The notes below the pieces were generated by a model. That model had not been told where the DNA came from. It did no database searches and saw only the letters and a program-made list of their open reading frames with translations. A DNA stretch of 64,000 nucleotides from an uncultured Psychrobacter sp. (GTDB lineage Bacteria > Pseudomonadota > Gammaproteobacteria > Pseudomonadales > Moraxellaceae). The DNA is taken from contig NZ_CANMRN010000002.1 in NCBI RefSeq assembly GCF_947500265.1, positions 310,001-374,000 on the forward strand, in the 5' to 3' direction. Made by a program: the position numbers and the translations under genes. Shown here in pieces: positions 1 to 9,390 of the stretch. Numbering within the stretch: the stretch's first letter is position 1; every line of letters starts with the position of its first letter.

Positions 1-1
1 T

Positions 2-1276
2 CTTGCTAAAAAGGTCAGCCTTAATGTGCAAGAGAACCGTAGTCGCTCAGATGGCGCTGCTACTGTACAGTTAAATACAGAGAAAGCGAAACCAGTCGAC
101 AGCATGAACCAGCTTATCAATAATAAGCAAGAAGCCAACCAAAACGTGCCAGCCCCAGCTGCTGACAATATGAGTGCAGCAGAACTGACGCGTAAAGATG
201 AGCAAGCTGACCGCAATGATGACATTAGTGAAGGTCAAGCCGTTGCTGCGCCTAGCGACCTATCATCTATCGACTCGTCTGATCCACTCGCTTTTGAGTT
301 GCCAGAGAGTGAGAAGCGTCAAGACTTTAGCGATGATCCAACCATCAAAAACATCGAAGACAAAGATGGTAAGAAGCATACAACACTGAACTTGTCGAAC
401 TATGCTAAGCAAGTGAATGGTGCTGTCTGGTCACCTAATATGAAAGTCAACTCAGCGATGACGATCAAAATGCAGGCGCTGCTCGATTGGAACCATGCTT
501 CTCCTGGTCCTATTGATGGCGGTTGGGGTATGAATAGCAAAAAAGCCCTTGTTAACTTCCAAACGATGAAAGGCTTGCCAGCGACTGGTAAAATGGATCA
601 AAAAACTTGGGATGCCTTGGTTAAAAATATCCCTGCGAACAAACCTGTACTGGTCACTTATACGTTGACCGCAGACGATATCAATACCAATTTTGCGACT
701 ACCCCTTCTGGTTCAGAAGCGAAGTCAAAAATGAAAGGTCTTTATTATCAAGATATCAAAGAGATGCTAGGTGAACGTTTCCATATGGATGTACGTTACT
801 TAGATAAACTCAACAAAAATAAAAAATATGCTGTTGGCGAGACTATCACAGTGTTAAATACTCGTGACAAGCTGAACCAACGTATCAATCGCGTGGTTGC
901 CAACAAAGCCGACAAAACATTGTATGCCTACAATGGTGACAAATTGGTTGCTACTTATCCGACGACCGTTGGTAGCGATGCCACACCGTCTCCAAAAGGC
1001 ACGTTCAAAATCATCAATAAAGTGAAAATGCCTTGGTATAAATCAACCGTTGGTGAAGGCGCTCAAAAGAAAGTTCATATGATAGCACCAGGACCAAACA
1101 ACCCAGTCGGTGTCGTTTGGATGGGATTATCTAAGCCATCTTACGGTTTACATGGCTCACCAGTACCTGAAGGTATCAGTCGTCAAGGCTCAGCAGGTTG
1201 TGTTCGTTTGACCAACTGGGATGTGTTAGAAGTGTATGCCAATATCGAAAATGGCGCGGTTGTCGAACTTCAATAA
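2..1276 (+). CDS. L,D-transpeptidase with peptidoglycan-binding domain (5' partial)
   Basis: This cell-wall enzyme of the YkuD family would form 3-3 cross-links in peptidoglycan or attach proteins to it. The reading frame is open to the left edge with no convincing start (a GTG at 26 has no ribosome site), so the N-terminus, probably with an export signal, lies outside the window. Counting from the GTG, residues 1-130 are polar and acid-rich, about 142-200 look like a PG_binding_1 domain (MQALLDWN, GWGMNSKKALVNFQ, GLPATGKMD), and about 285-416 form the catalytic domain. The active-site signature HGSP...SAGCVRL is intact, with the nucleophilic cysteine codon at 1199-1201. A bidirectional terminator follows. 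The family call is secure; the substrate is inferred from the family. Confidence 0.9.
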   Translation, partial: LAKKVSLNVQENRSRSDGAATVQLNTEKAKPVDSMNQLINNKQEANQNVPAPAADNMSAAELTRKDEQADRNDDISEGQAVAAPSDLSSIDSSDPLAFELPESEKRQDFSDDPTIKNIEDKDGKKHTTLNLSNYAKQVNGAVWSPNMKVNSAMTIKMQALLDWNHASPGPIDGGWGMNSKKALVNFQTMKGLPATGKMDQKTWDALVKNIPANKPVLVTYTLTADDINTNFATTPSGSEAKSKMKGLYYQDIKEMLGERFHMDVRYLDKLNKNKKYAVGETITVLNTRDKLNQRINRVVANKADKTLYAYNGDKLVATYPTTVGSDATPSPKGTFKIINKVKMPWYKSTVGEGAQKKVHMIAPGPNNPVGVVWMGLSKPSYGLHGSPVPEGISRQGSAGCVRLTNWDVLEVYANIENGAVVELQ

Positions 1277-1330
1277 ATAGAACCTTATTGAATCTAGCTT
1301 CGATGCTAGTTAGCAAATAATTCTAACGAT

Positions 1331-1361
1331 AAAAAAGACCTCAATATTGAGGTCTTTTTTT
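1331..1361. terminator. Bidirectional terminator between L,D-transpeptidase and small membrane protein
   Basis: AAAAAAGACCTCAA and TTGAGGTCTTTTTT face each other around a very short AT centre. The A-run on one side and T-run on the other let the hairpin end transcripts from both converging genes. Confidence 0.9.
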
Positions 1362-1428
1362 GTTTGTTGATAGGTAGTTCCACTTCACATCGATAACCCT
1401 GCTTGTCTTTATGTCTTACTGTTCGCCT

Positions 1429-1641
1429 TTATGTCTTATAGCCTTCCTCATTCCCAGTAATACTGCCAATTTTTTTGGTAAAGAATAATCCTGCAGGTAT
1501 TGAAGCCAAAACACCCAATCCCACTGCTATTTGAATATGAAATATCTCATCAAACCCTGAAATGAGAGCACCAATCATAAAAAGTCCGATAGTCACGGTA
1601 GCTGTCATTGAGTAAATGACAGAAAATAAAGGCCAGTTCAT
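1429..1641 (-). CDS. Small two-helix membrane protein, unknown function
   Basis: This 70-residue protein has two strongly hydrophobic segments (about residues 5-28 and 36-55) joined by a short loop, then a basic, polar tail (FTKKIGSITGNEEGYKT). The ATG is preceded by GGAGTAACTT, a good ribosome-binding site, which supports real translation. It is monocistronic: a terminator lies downstream and the divergent DUF389 gene upstream. The layout resembles small inner-membrane proteins often left unnamed, some of them mislabelled CTP synthetase in alphaproteobacteria, but I cannot assign a function. Confidence 0.7.
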   Translation of the reverse strand: MNWPLFSVIYSMTATVTIGLFMIGALISGFDEIFHIQIAVGLGVLASIPAGLFFTKKIGSITGNEEGYKT

Positions 1642-1917
1642 AAGTTACTCCTTATCTTTATTGTGGATATAATACATTTAACCTTAATTCCACAAAAAAA
1701 GTAAGTATTTACCGTGAACCCTTGTAGCATCTATATTAGATGACTTTCGAATAAAAACCATGCTATTATTAAGGTTTTAGACTTGATCATAAGAAATATC
1801 AGTTCTTACCCCCATCTTCTCTCTACTCTTTTTTACAACTTTCAAGAATCCCCTATATCTTTATCTATTTATCATTACAATAATGACTTTCTTTATCTAC
1901 TAAGAACGCTATCTGCT

Positions 1918-3648
1918 ATGTCCTCATCTGAAAAAAATACTGCACCTAACTCAGTGGATCAAAATGATTCATCAGACACTACTGACGCCTCTCACAATCA
2001 AAACGCAACAATTGACCCAGTAGTTGATGATGCCGCTGTAGACAATGGTGAAAGCGAAGACAATCAACACAAGCAATCGACTGATACAGATGGCGAAACA
2101 GACTCCGAAGTAGACACTGAATGTGCGCAGCCGCCTGACGCTGAGATAACCATGGAAACCATTAGTGACGATGTGGTCGTAGCAACATTGGAGTCGACAG
2201 AACCTGAGTCACAATCAAATACTGAAGCGTCTGAGATTGCAGAGTCAGAAACTATAGAAGCGAAAGAAAAGTCAGATTTCTTCCAGCCGGATACGCCAAA
2301 GACAACAGAAAAAAATGCTCGAGATGATAGTGATGCTGAAGTAACGGTAGAAGCAGAAGACGACTCTGATCTTGGCCAAAATATCGCAGCACAGTCATCA
2401 GATAACAAAACAGCTAATCAACCAAAAACAAAAGATGCATCTAGTCGCGATGACGACCATCAAAATAATGACTCAGAAGATAAAAGCCAAAGCAAAGACA
2501 CTAATGTAGAAGATAGCGATGTAGAAAACGAAAGTGACGAAGATGAGGTTCAAGAGGAAAAAGAAGCCAAACTTGAGTCTTATAAGCAGTTTGTCGCCGA
2601 ACAATTTAGTAATCAAAAAGTAGATTACCCAGAAGTACGGGTTAGGATTGAGGCGAACGCGCTACCTAGCAAGATGTACTTCATCATGAACATTTTGTCT
2701 GCCATCATTGCCAGTTATGGACTAGTGACCAATTCAGCAGCCGTAGTCATCGGAGCGATGTTGGTTGCGATGATGCTAGGCCCTATCACGGGTATAGCGC
2801 TAGCAATTATCGATCACCGTATGCCATTGCTACGTAAGTCGCTTTTTACCGTCATTATCGGTGTCTCATTGGTGGTATTAGTTGGCTTTATCGTTGGTTG
2901 GCTACACAAAGATCAACCGCTAACGGCAGAAATCCTATCTCGCACCCAGCCTACTTCCATGGATTTGATGATTGCCTTAGCAGGTGGTACGGCTGGCGCG
3001 TACGCGATGGTATCTCCGCATCTCTCGGTTGCTGTTGTCGGAGTCGCGGTTGCCACAGCCTTAGTACCACCACTAGCTGCTAGCGGTATCTTGCTCGCTA
3101 ATGGCGAGATACAGCTTGGGCTTGGTGCGCTGTTATTGGCAGCAACCAACATCCTTGCTATCCAGTTTACCAATGCGCTTGTATTGTGGGTATTAGGGTT
3201 CCGTCGTTTGGTCGATGACGATTATAAATCCAGTACCTATCTGACCTTTTTGCAGCGCAACGCCGTAACTTTATTACTACTTGGGGGCTTAGGTGCCTAT
3301 TTGACCATCAATCTACAGACCAATGCCAAGCAGCAAGTGTTTGAGAGTAGTGTCAAAGAAGCGATCAACAACTACTTTATCGACCAAGGCAATGTATTGA
3401 CCAATACGCAGTTTGATACCTCAGAAGAGAACCAAGTGGTGCGGGCGATTGTGCGTGGAGAGACTTTGCCAAGCTCATATGACGTACGCCAGATTGAAAC
3501 GCTCATTACTAATGATATGGCAGAGAATTTCCCAGAGTACTTGCCAATCAAGCTTCAACTACGTTATTTGCCTGTACAAGTAATCGAGTCCAATCCAACC
3601 ACACAAGACAAATTGGATGAAACGGATGCGGCAATTTTGACCAACTAG
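1918..3648 (+). CDS. DUF389 (TIGR00341-like) membrane protein with acidic N-terminal domain
   Basis: This 576-residue integral membrane protein has no known biochemical role. From ATG 1918 (MSSSEKNT), residues 1-219 are a low-complexity, Asp/Glu/Ser-rich region that looks disordered. Residues about 220-250 are a short soluble lead-in (PEVRVRIEANALPSKMYF). From about 253 to 450 come several hydrophobic helices with the Gly/Ala/Pro-rich motifs typical of DUF389 (NSAAVVIGAMLVAMMLGPI, VATALVPPLAASGI). The last about 110 residues are soluble. The frame can be extended upstream to a TTG at 1783, but that stretch is hydrophobic and unrelated to the rest, so ATG 1918 is preferred; neither start has a strong ribosome site. 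The family call is firm for the membrane part. Confidence 0.85.
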   Translation: MSSSEKNTAPNSVDQNDSSDTTDASHNQNATIDPVVDDAAVDNGESEDNQHKQSTDTDGETDSEVDTECAQPPDAEITMETISDDVVVATLESTEPESQSNTEASEIAESETIEAKEKSDFFQPDTPKTTEKNARDDSDAEVTVEAEDDSDLGQNIAAQSSDNKTANQPKTKDASSRDDDHQNNDSEDKSQSKDTNVEDSDVENESDEDEVQEEKEAKLESYKQFVAEQFSNQKVDYPEVRVRIEANALPSKMYFIMNILSAIIASYGLVTNSAAVVIGAMLVAMMLGPITGIALAIIDHRMPLLRKSLFTVIIGVSLVVLVGFIVGWLHKDQPLTAEILSRTQPTSMDLMIALAGGTAGAYAMVSPHLSVAVVGVAVATALVPPLAASGILLANGEIQLGLGALLLAATNILAIQFTNALVLWVLGFRRLVDDDYKSSTYLTFLQRNAVTLLLLGGLGAYLTINLQTNAKQQVFESSVKEAINNYFIDQGNVLTNTQFDTSEENQVVRAIVRGETLPSSYDVRQIETLITNDMAENFPEYLPIKLQLRYLPVQVIESNPTTQDKLDETDAAILTN

Positions 3649-3802
3649 TATGCATACTTTACAAATTAGGCAATGACTAGCACACGTATAATAACCTAGT
3701 AGTTATAACTCTTGTACCAAGAGCTTGGGCGTTTGTGCTAAAATCGCTTGCAAAATTATTTTATGTCATTTACTCAATTCTATCCGTCAGTAAGGAGCCG
3801 CT

Positions 3803-6475
3803 GTGAGCCAGCCATTTCGCTCAGCCGATATTCGCCAAGCCTTTATCGATTTTTTCATAAGCAAGCAGCACACCCAAGTTTCATCGTCTAGCTTGATTCC
3901 ACACAATGATCCGACATTGCTATTTACCAATGCCGGTATGAATCAGTTTAAAGAGACCTTTTTGGGTATGGAACCACGTGACTATACACGTGCGGTAACC
4001 TCGCAAAAGTGCGTACGTGCTGGCGGCAAACACAATGATTTGGATAATGTCGGCTATACTGCCCGTCATCATACGTTCTTTGAAATGCTTGGTAATTTCT
4101 CATTCGGTGATTATTTCAAGCAAGCAGGTATTGAGTATATCTGGGAGTTTTTGACCTCGGAGAAGTGGTTAGCGATTGATAAAGATCGTCTCTACGTCAC
4201 TATCTATGAGACGGACGACGAAGCCTTTGAGATTTGGAATAAAAACATCGGCATCCCGAGTGAGCGCATCATTCGGATTGGTGATAACAAAGGTGCTCCT
4301 TACGCTTCTGATAACTTTTGGACGATGGGTGACACGGGTCCTTGTGGCCCTTGTACCGAGGTCTTTTATGACCACGGCGCCGATATCGAAGGCGGTCTAC
4401 CAGGTACGCCAGAAGAAGACGGCGATCGCTATATTGAGATTTGGAACTGTGTATTCATGCAATTCAATCGTCAAAAGGACGGCACGCTGTTACCACTGCC
4501 AGCACCTAGCGTCGATACAGGCATGGGGCTTGAGCGTATTAGTGCCATCATGCAAGGCGTTCATGGCAACTATGAGATCGACTTATTCGTCCATTTGATG
4601 GATGCAGCAGCTGAAATCCTAGAGATCAGCAACGAGCAACAATCATCATTGAAAGTCATCGCCGATCACATCCGCGCCGTGGCGTTTTTGATTGCCGATG
4701 GTGTCACACCAAGCAATGAAGGTCGCGGTTATGTATTGCGCCGTGTCATTCGTCGCGCAGTACGCCATGGCAACAAACTTGGTGCTGATAGTGAGTTTTT
4801 CTATAAGATGGTTGCCCCGCTTGTGGCTGAAATGGGCAGTGCCTATCCTGAGCTACAAGACAAACAAAGCGTCATCGAAAACGCCATTCAAAAAGAAGAA
4901 GCACAGTTTGCTAAAACACTGGCTCAAGGCTTACGTTTACTTGCCAGCGAACTTGAAGGCTTACAAGATGGCGATACGCTATCTGGTGAAGCCGCATTTA
5001 AGCTCTATGATACCTATGGTTTCCCACTTGATTTGACCGCCGATATCACCCGTGAGCGTGGTATTGCTATTGATGAAGCCGAATTTGATGAGCATATGCA
5101 AGCACAACGTGAGCGTGCACGTGATGCTGGCAAGTTTGACGTCGATTACAGCAGCGTTATCCAAGTAGAAACGCCAACGACATTTATCGGCTATGAGCAG
5201 CTTGAAGAAGACGGCGTGACTATTGACGCGCTTTATCAAGACGGCAACCCAGCAGGCAGCTTAACAGAAGGCATGGAAGGCGTTGTAGTATTGGATCGCA
5301 CCCCATTTTATGCTGAAGGTGGTGGGCAAGTTGGTGAGCTTGGTGAAATTCGTACAGCATCTGGCGTCTTTGAAGTACAAGACACCAAAAAATCTGGTCA
5401 GGCGATTATCCATTATGGTGTCGTGACCATGGGCGATATCAGCACTAAGCAAACTGCTGAAGCGCAAGTACTGTCTAGCATTCGTGCAGCCAGCGCCAAA
5501 AACCACTCGGCCACTCACCTATTGCATGCAGCGCTAAGAGAAGTGCTAGGCGATGCGGTCACACAAAAAGGCTCACTAGTCTCAAGCGAGGTGTTACGTT
5601 TTGACTTTGCTTATGACAAACCTGTCAGCGCCGCTGAAATCATGCGTGTCGAACGTCTCGTTAATGAGCAAATTCAAGCCAACACCCCTGCCCGTATCGA
5701 GCACATGTCGATTGACGAAGCGATGAACCAAGGCGCTATGGCACTGTTTGGTGAAAAGTACGGTAGTGACGTTAGAGTCCTAACCATGGGTGCAGATCGT
5801 ATCGTTGATGGTCAGCGCAAGCCTTTCTCTATCGAGCTATGTGGTGGCTTGCATGTCGAGCGCACTGGCGATATCGGTGTGCTAAAAATCACCAGTGAGT
5901 CTGGTATTGCGGCTGGCATCCGCCGAGTTGAAGCTGTCACTGGCATGAACGCGGTCAAAAATATTCAGCAAAGCGAGCAACAACTGAGCGAATTGGCAAG
6001 TCAGCTGAAAGTAAAACGTCCTGAAGTGGCGCAGCGTGTTCGTACGATGGCTGATAAGCAACGTGACCTAGAAAAACAACTAGAGCGCTTAGAGCAAAAA
6101 ATCGCCAGCGCTCAAGCAGCCAATTTGCTTAATGATGTACAAACGATCGCAGGTACCCCAGTTCTTATTAGTACATTAAGCGGTATCGATGGCAAATCCA
6201 TCCGTACGCTGATGGACGATATCAAATCAAAACTGCCTGATAGCGTGATTGTATTGATTGGTGATAAAGATGGCCAATTAGCACTCGCAGCGAGCGTCGC
6301 AAAATCTGTCACTGCTAAAGTCAAAGCTGGTGATATTATTCGTCATTTAGCAGGTGAGCTTGGTGGTAAAGGTGGCGGTAAGCCTGACTACGCACAAGGC
6401 GGCGCACCGAAGTCTAGCAACAGTGCAGCGGTTATCAGCGCTCTACCTGCTTGGATTGAAACCCAGCTTAGCTAA
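3803..6475 (+). CDS. alaS: Alanyl-tRNA synthetase
   Basis: This enzyme charges tRNA-Ala with alanine in the cytosol and edits mischarged Ser/Gly. The 890-residue length is normal for the family. The start is a GTG at 3803 with AAGGAG 7 bases upstream. The N-terminal class II catalytic core begins [14 protein letters not shown] and includes [10 protein letters not shown] and the GDTGPCGPC segment. The editing domain carries the zinc-binding set HxxxH (H568, H572) and CGGLH (C680, H684). The C-Ala domain ends in the usual [13 protein letters not shown]. It stands upstream of lysC and csrA, an order also seen in pseudomonads. Nothing is truncated or missing. Confidence 0.98.
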   Translation: MSQPFRSADIRQAFIDFFISKQHTQVSSSSLIPHNDPTLLFTNAGMNQFKETFLGMEPRDYTRAVTSQKCVRAGGKHNDLDNVGYTARHHTFFEMLGNFSFGDYFKQAGIEYIWEFLTSEKWLAIDKDRLYVTIYETDDEAFEIWNKNIGIPSERIIRIGDNKGAPYASDNFWTMGDTGPCGPCTEVFYDHGADIEGGLPGTPEEDGDRYIEIWNCVFMQFNRQKDGTLLPLPAPSVDTGMGLERISAIMQGVHGNYEIDLFVHLMDAAAEILEISNEQQSSLKVIADHIRAVAFLIADGVTPSNEGRGYVLRRVIRRAVRHGNKLGADSEFFYKMVAPLVAEMGSAYPELQDKQSVIENAIQKEEAQFAKTLAQGLRLLASELEGLQDGDTLSGEAAFKLYDTYGFPLDLTADITRERGIAIDEAEFDEHMQAQRERARDAGKFDVDYSSVIQVETPTTFIGYEQLEEDGVTIDALYQDGNPAGSLTEGMEGVVVLDRTPFYAEGGGQVGELGEIRTASGVFEVQDTKKSGQAIIHYGVVTMGDISTKQTAEAQVLSSIRAASAKNHSATHLLHAALREVLGDAVTQKGSLVSSEVLRFDFAYDKPVSAAEIMRVERLVNEQIQANTPARIEHMSIDEAMNQGAMALFGEKYGSDVRVLTMGADRIVDGQRKPFSIELCGGLHVERTGDIGVLKITSESGIAAGIRRVEAVTGMNAVKNIQQSEQQLSELASQLKVKRPEVAQRVRTMADKQRDLEKQLERLEQKIASAQAANLLNDVQTIAGTPVLISTLSGIDGKSIRTLMDDIKSKLPDSVIVLIGDKDGQLALAASVAKSVTAKVKAGDIIRHLAGELGGKGGGKPDYAQGGAPKSSNSAAVISALPAWIETQLS

Positions 6476-6832
6476 GCTAGCGAATATTAAACTCGTGAAT
6501 ATACTGGTATAGCGTCACACAATGTACCTTATATTTATCGCATAGCTTTACTCTACTACGCATAGAATACGTGATTGGTTATAACGACTATAACCAATCG
6601 CCATACATCTAAGCGCTCCTGAGGCTTAAAGTTATGCGGTAGATATGGTATAAAGGTCAACGTTTGGGCATATTGTTCATTCCATAAGGTTGATAGATAC
6701 CATTAGAAGAACGAAAAACCTAAAAGCATAACTCTTATCATCTGGCTTTATCTATACAAGCATTGACGAGCATCACATTGACTCTCATCAATGACAATAA
6801 AAAGTCATTATTGAATAAATAGGTAGATTTTT
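6476..6832. other. alaS-lysC intergenic region
   Basis: These 357 AT-rich bases carry no credible gene. The one clear element is the 11-bp-stem hairpin at 6573-6599. I looked for a lysine riboswitch ahead of lysC and saw no recognisable one. The lysC promoter probably lies in the right half, but no -35/-10 pair stands out. Confidence 0.5.
6573..6599. repeat. Perfect 11-bp inverted repeat downstream of alaS
   Basis: GATTGGTTATA (6573-6583) and TATAACCAATC (6589-6599) flank a 5-base loop, ACGAC. There is no T-run on either side, so it is not a standard intrinsic terminator. It could protect the alaS 3' end, be a protein-binding palindrome, or be part of a lysC leader. Confidence 0.7.
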
Positions 6833-8119
6833 ATGGCGTTAATAGTACAGAAATACGGCGGCACCTCAATGGGCAGTATCGACCGCATCAAAAACGTCGC
6901 CAAACGAGTCAAACGCTGGCATGACAATGGTCATCAAGTGGTCGTCGTGGTCTCAGCCATGAGCGGCGAAACCAACCGTTTGATTGATTTAGCTCGCCAA
7001 ATTAGCACGCAGCCTGATCCTCGCGAATACGATCAGATGGTCTCAACAGGTGAGCAGGTTTCTATCTCACTGCTTGCCATGGCCATTAAAGAGCTTGGTA
7101 TTGGTGCCCGTTCAATGACTGGTCGCCAAGTCGCGATTAAAACCGACAATGCCCACAACAAAGCCCGTATCGAAAGTATCGATGATAAAAACATACGTGA
7201 GCAATTAGATGCTGGCAATATCGTTATTGTGGCAGGCTTTCAAGGTATCGATGAAGAAGGCAACGCGACCACATTAGGGCGCGGCGGTTCTGATACCACA
7301 GGTGTGGCGATTGCTGCGGCCTTAGGCGCTGACGAGTGTCAAATTTATACCGATGTCGATGGTGTCTATACCACTGACCCTCGTGTGACCTCAAAAGCCA
7401 AAAAGCTTGAAAAAATTACGTTTGAAGAAATGCTTGAAATGGCAAGTCTTGGCTCCAAGATTCTACAAATTCGCTCAGTAGAATTCGCTGGTAAATATGG
7501 CGTGCCGCTGCGTGTACTTTCTAGCTTTGATGAAAACACAGACGGTAGCTTTGACCAAGAATTTCAAGACAACGTGGGTACCCTAATTACGATAGACGAA
7601 GGAGACAATATGGAACAGGCAATCATCTCAGGTATCGCGTTCAACAGAGACGAAGCAAAAATCTTGGTACGCGGCGTGCCTGACCATCCTGGTATCGCCT
7701 CTGCTATCTTAAGCCCAATTGGTCGTGCCAATATCGAAATCGATATGATTGTACAAAATCTTTCGGATAACGGTACTACTGACTTTACTTTCACGGTCAA
7801 CCGTACTGATTTAGATAAGACGCTAAAAGTGCTTAACGAAGAAGTGAAAGATGAAATTGGCGCCAAAGAAATATTGGGTAACAGTGAAGTTGTTAAAGTT
7901 TCATTGGTTGGTGTTGGCATGCGCTCACACGCAGGTGTCGCTAGCCTTATGTTCCAAACACTCGCTGAAAACAACATCAATATCCAGATGATTTCAACCA
8001 GCGAAATCAAAGTGTCGGTTCTGATTCAAGATCAACACTTAGAAAAAGCCGTTAAATCATTACACACGGCATTTGGCCTAGATCGTGAAGACGGTGAAAG
8101 CAAAATCGCTGGGCTATAA
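6833..8119 (+). CDS. lysC: Aspartate kinase (alpha subunit)
   Basis: This enzyme phosphorylates aspartate, the first step toward lysine, threonine, methionine and diaminopimelate. The protein has 428 residues. The amino-acid kinase domain (about 1-245) begins with VQKYGGTSMGS and contains GRGGSDTTGVAIAAALGA and YTDVDGVYTTDPR. Two ACT regulatory domains follow (about 262-425). This is the short, monofunctional type used by Pseudomonas, Corynebacterium and Bacillus LysC, usually feedback-inhibited by lysine and threonine. The gene sits between alaS and csrA and ends at the terminator at 8264-8299. An internal start that could yield a separate regulatory subunit is listed on its own. Confidence 0.97.
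   Translation: MALIVQKYGGTSMGSIDRIKNVAKRVKRWHDNGHQVVVVVSAMSGETNRLIDLARQISTQPDPREYDQMVSTGEQVSISLLAMAIKELGIGARSMTGRQVAIKTDNAHNKARIESIDDKNIREQLDAGNIVIVAGFQGIDEEGNATTLGRGGSDTTGVAIAAALGADECQIYTDVDGVYTTDPRVTSKAKKLEKITFEEMLEMASLGSKILQIRSVEFAGKYGVPLRVLSSFDENTDGSFDQEFQDNVGTLITIDEGDNMEQAIISGIAFNRDEAKILVRGVPDHPGIASAILSPIGRANIEIDMIVQNLSDNGTTDFTFTVNRTDLDKTLKVLNEEVKDEIGAKEILGNSEVVKVSLVGVGMRSHAGVASLMFQTLAENNINIQMISTSEIKVSVLIQDQHLEKAVKSLHTAFGLDREDGESKIAGL
7598..7612 (+). promoter_or_regulatory. Internal ribosome-binding site and ATG within lysC
   Basis: GAAGGAG at 7598-7604 stands 5 bases before ATG 7610, which is exactly in the lysC frame (codon 260). It is a better ribosome site than the one at the gene's own start. 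Starting here gives MEQAIISGIAFNRDE..., just before the first ACT domain. Confidence 0.75.
7610..8119 (+). CDS. Probable aspartate kinase beta subunit from an in-frame internal start
   Basis: Translation from ATG 7610 would give a 169-residue protein made only of the two ACT regulatory domains. In Bacillus subtilis and Corynebacterium, aspartokinase is an alpha2-beta2 complex whose beta subunit arises from such an internal start. Here a strong Shine-Dalgarno sequence and correct frame are visible, so the same arrangement is likely. This is inference from position; the beta protein could be absent if the site is buried in mRNA structure. Confidence 0.6.
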   Translation: MEQAIISGIAFNRDEAKILVRGVPDHPGIASAILSPIGRANIEIDMIVQNLSDNGTTDFTFTVNRTDLDKTLKVLNEEVKDEIGAKEILGNSEVVKVSLVGVGMRSHAGVASLMFQTLAENNINIQMISTSEIKVSVLIQDQHLEKAVKSLHTAFGLDREDGESKIAGL

Positions 8120-8542
8120 GACATAAAAACTGTTAAAATACAGCATTAGCTTTAATGGTTATCTATTAACCGCTATTAATGACTTTATATAGTATGTAGA
8201 CAAACAGCATATGGATTAATAGCGTTTGAATTAATAATATCTAAATAAATACAGTACTTAAATAAAATAGGATCTTTTTAGGTCCTATTTTTATTTTTTA
8301 GCATAGTTGAAATGAGCATTTACCTAATAGTTTTGTGAAAAACCGTGACAGTATCTGTTATGCCGCCTATAATGGGGCTTTCATTTGGGCTAAATGAATC
8401 TACCTATCATTACCGCTATTGGCACGATATCGAGCATCGTGATAATGGTTATATTGCATGTTTGGTGCTGCGGTGATGTTCTGCAATTGAGAAGTAATCT
8501 GATGAGTAATAATTTGTTGATGCGACATAAGGAGTGTGACGC
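8120..8542. other. lysC-csrA intergenic region
   Basis: These 423 bases hold the lysC terminator (8264-8299) and, nearer csrA, a 6-bp inverted repeat (CACGAT at 8423-8428, ATCGTG at 8436-8441). The csrA promoter must lie between the two. No small gene or RNA was recognised. Confidence 0.5.
8264..8299 (+). terminator. lysC terminator
   Basis: AAAATAGGATC and GGTCCTATTTT pair over 11 bp (one G-U) around a T-rich loop, followed by a run of T broken by one A. It would end the lysC transcript before csrA. Confidence 0.85.
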
Positions 8543-8788
8543 ATGTTAATTTTGACACGCCGCGTGGGCGAAACGCTAATGATTGGCGATGAAGTAAGTG
8601 TGACGGTTCTAGGCGTCAAAGGCAATCAAGTACGTATCGGTGTAAACGCACCTAAAGATATTGCAGTACACCGCGAAGAGATTTATCAACGTATTCAGCA
8701 TGAGCGTTCTGTACAGTCGCAAATGCAGCATCTTGAGCAAGGCAACTTTTCGCCTTCGTTTGATGACGAAGATTACTTTAATCGCTAA
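8543..8788 (+). CDS. csrA: Carbon storage regulator, RNA-binding protein CsrA
   Basis: CsrA is a small dimeric protein that binds GGA motifs in mRNA leaders and changes translation or stability. The 81-residue sequence begins [16 protein letters not shown], carries [15 protein letters not shown] and the RNA-contact region [16 protein letters not shown], then a short polar tail slightly longer than in E. coli. AAGGAG lies 8 bases before the ATG; it is itself an ANGGA-type sequence, so self-regulation is plausible but unproven. The position after alaS and lysC matches other gammaproteobacteria. Confidence 0.97.
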   Translation: MLILTRRVGETLMIGDEVSVTVLGVKGNQVRIGVNAPKDIAVHREEIYQRIQHERSVQSQMQHLEQGNFSPSFDDEDYFNR

Positions 8789-8889
8789 GCTAGCTAAATT
8801 ATAATGCTGAACGCTCAACGGCTACTATCATCATTGAGCACACATAAATATTATATTGTTTTTTTAATCTGCTCTGAGGTCATTTATTT

Positions 8890-9264
8890 ATGAGTATCCG
8901 CCAATCAGATGTATCGGCATTACTTAATGGTTTGAACAAAAAAGCCATTGGATTCAATGATGTCATCAGCTTTATCGATGATTTTTATCGCTATGCACCG
9001 GCCCCTTTTGTGAATGGGATGGTACATAATGCAGCCGGTGAGAACGAAGGTAGCGCAAAGATTTTTGGTTTTGCTAAACACCATGGCCTAAACCAATTGG
9101 ACACGCTTAAACTATTTGGCGAGCATTATGCCAAGGTTCAAGCAACGCCTAATGGTACCGATCATGCCAATATCCGTAATTTTTTACATTGGGGCTGGCA
9201 AGGATTTTTGATGCAAAAGAACCCGCTAACGGTTCGTCCTAGTGTTGATACGACTGCTATTTAA
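8890..9264 (+). CDS. HopJ-family protein
   Basis: This 124-residue soluble protein has hallmarks of the HopJ family (PF08888): phenylalanine-rich start (GFNDVISFIDDFYRYAPAPF), the NGSA-like segment ENEGSAKIFGFAKHHGL, and GTDHANIRNFLHWGW. HopJ was named as a Pseudomonas syringae type III effector, but homologues are common in free-living marine and soil bacteria lacking such secretion, so an effector role here is unlikely and the true role is unknown. It lies 101 bases after csrA, possibly co-transcribed, and ends at a strong bidirectional terminator. Confidence 0.85.
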   Translation: MSIRQSDVSALLNGLNKKAIGFNDVISFIDDFYRYAPAPFVNGMVHNAAGENEGSAKIFGFAKHHGLNQLDTLKLFGEHYAKVQATPNGTDHANIRNFLHWGWQGFLMQKNPLTVRPSVDTTAI

Positions 9265-9313
9265 TCATTTATGATGATTAAGCTATTTCTGATGGTCTAG
9301 TCATTGATAAAGT

Positions 9314-9346
9314 AAAAAAAGCCACGCTATATAGCGTGGCTTTTTT
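9314..9346. terminator. Bidirectional terminator between HopJ gene and DUF1315 gene
   Basis: A-run, GCCACGCTAT / ATAGCGTGGC with no extra loop bases beyond the palindrome centre, then a T-run. It can serve both converging genes. Confidence 0.92.
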
Positions 9347-9390
9347 ATGATAATTTTTTTTATAATAACTATTATAGACTTCTTATAAAC

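Noticed and set aside
1783..1917. Upstream extension of the DUF389 frame from a TTG
   Set aside because: It encodes a short hydrophobic stretch unlike the acidic region that follows; ATG 1918 gives a cleaner start, though no ribosome site decides it.
2064..2408. Minus-strand frame in the acidic part of the DUF389 gene
   Set aside because: Composition is the mirror of Asp/Glu/Ser codons; no ribosome site.
6476..6832. Possible lysine riboswitch before lysC
   Set aside because: No recognisable L-box core or long helices were seen; this aspartokinase type is usually regulated at the protein level.
7564..8010. 148-residue antisense open frame in lysC
   Set aside because: It mirrors a strongly conserved gene, has no ribosome site and no family pattern.
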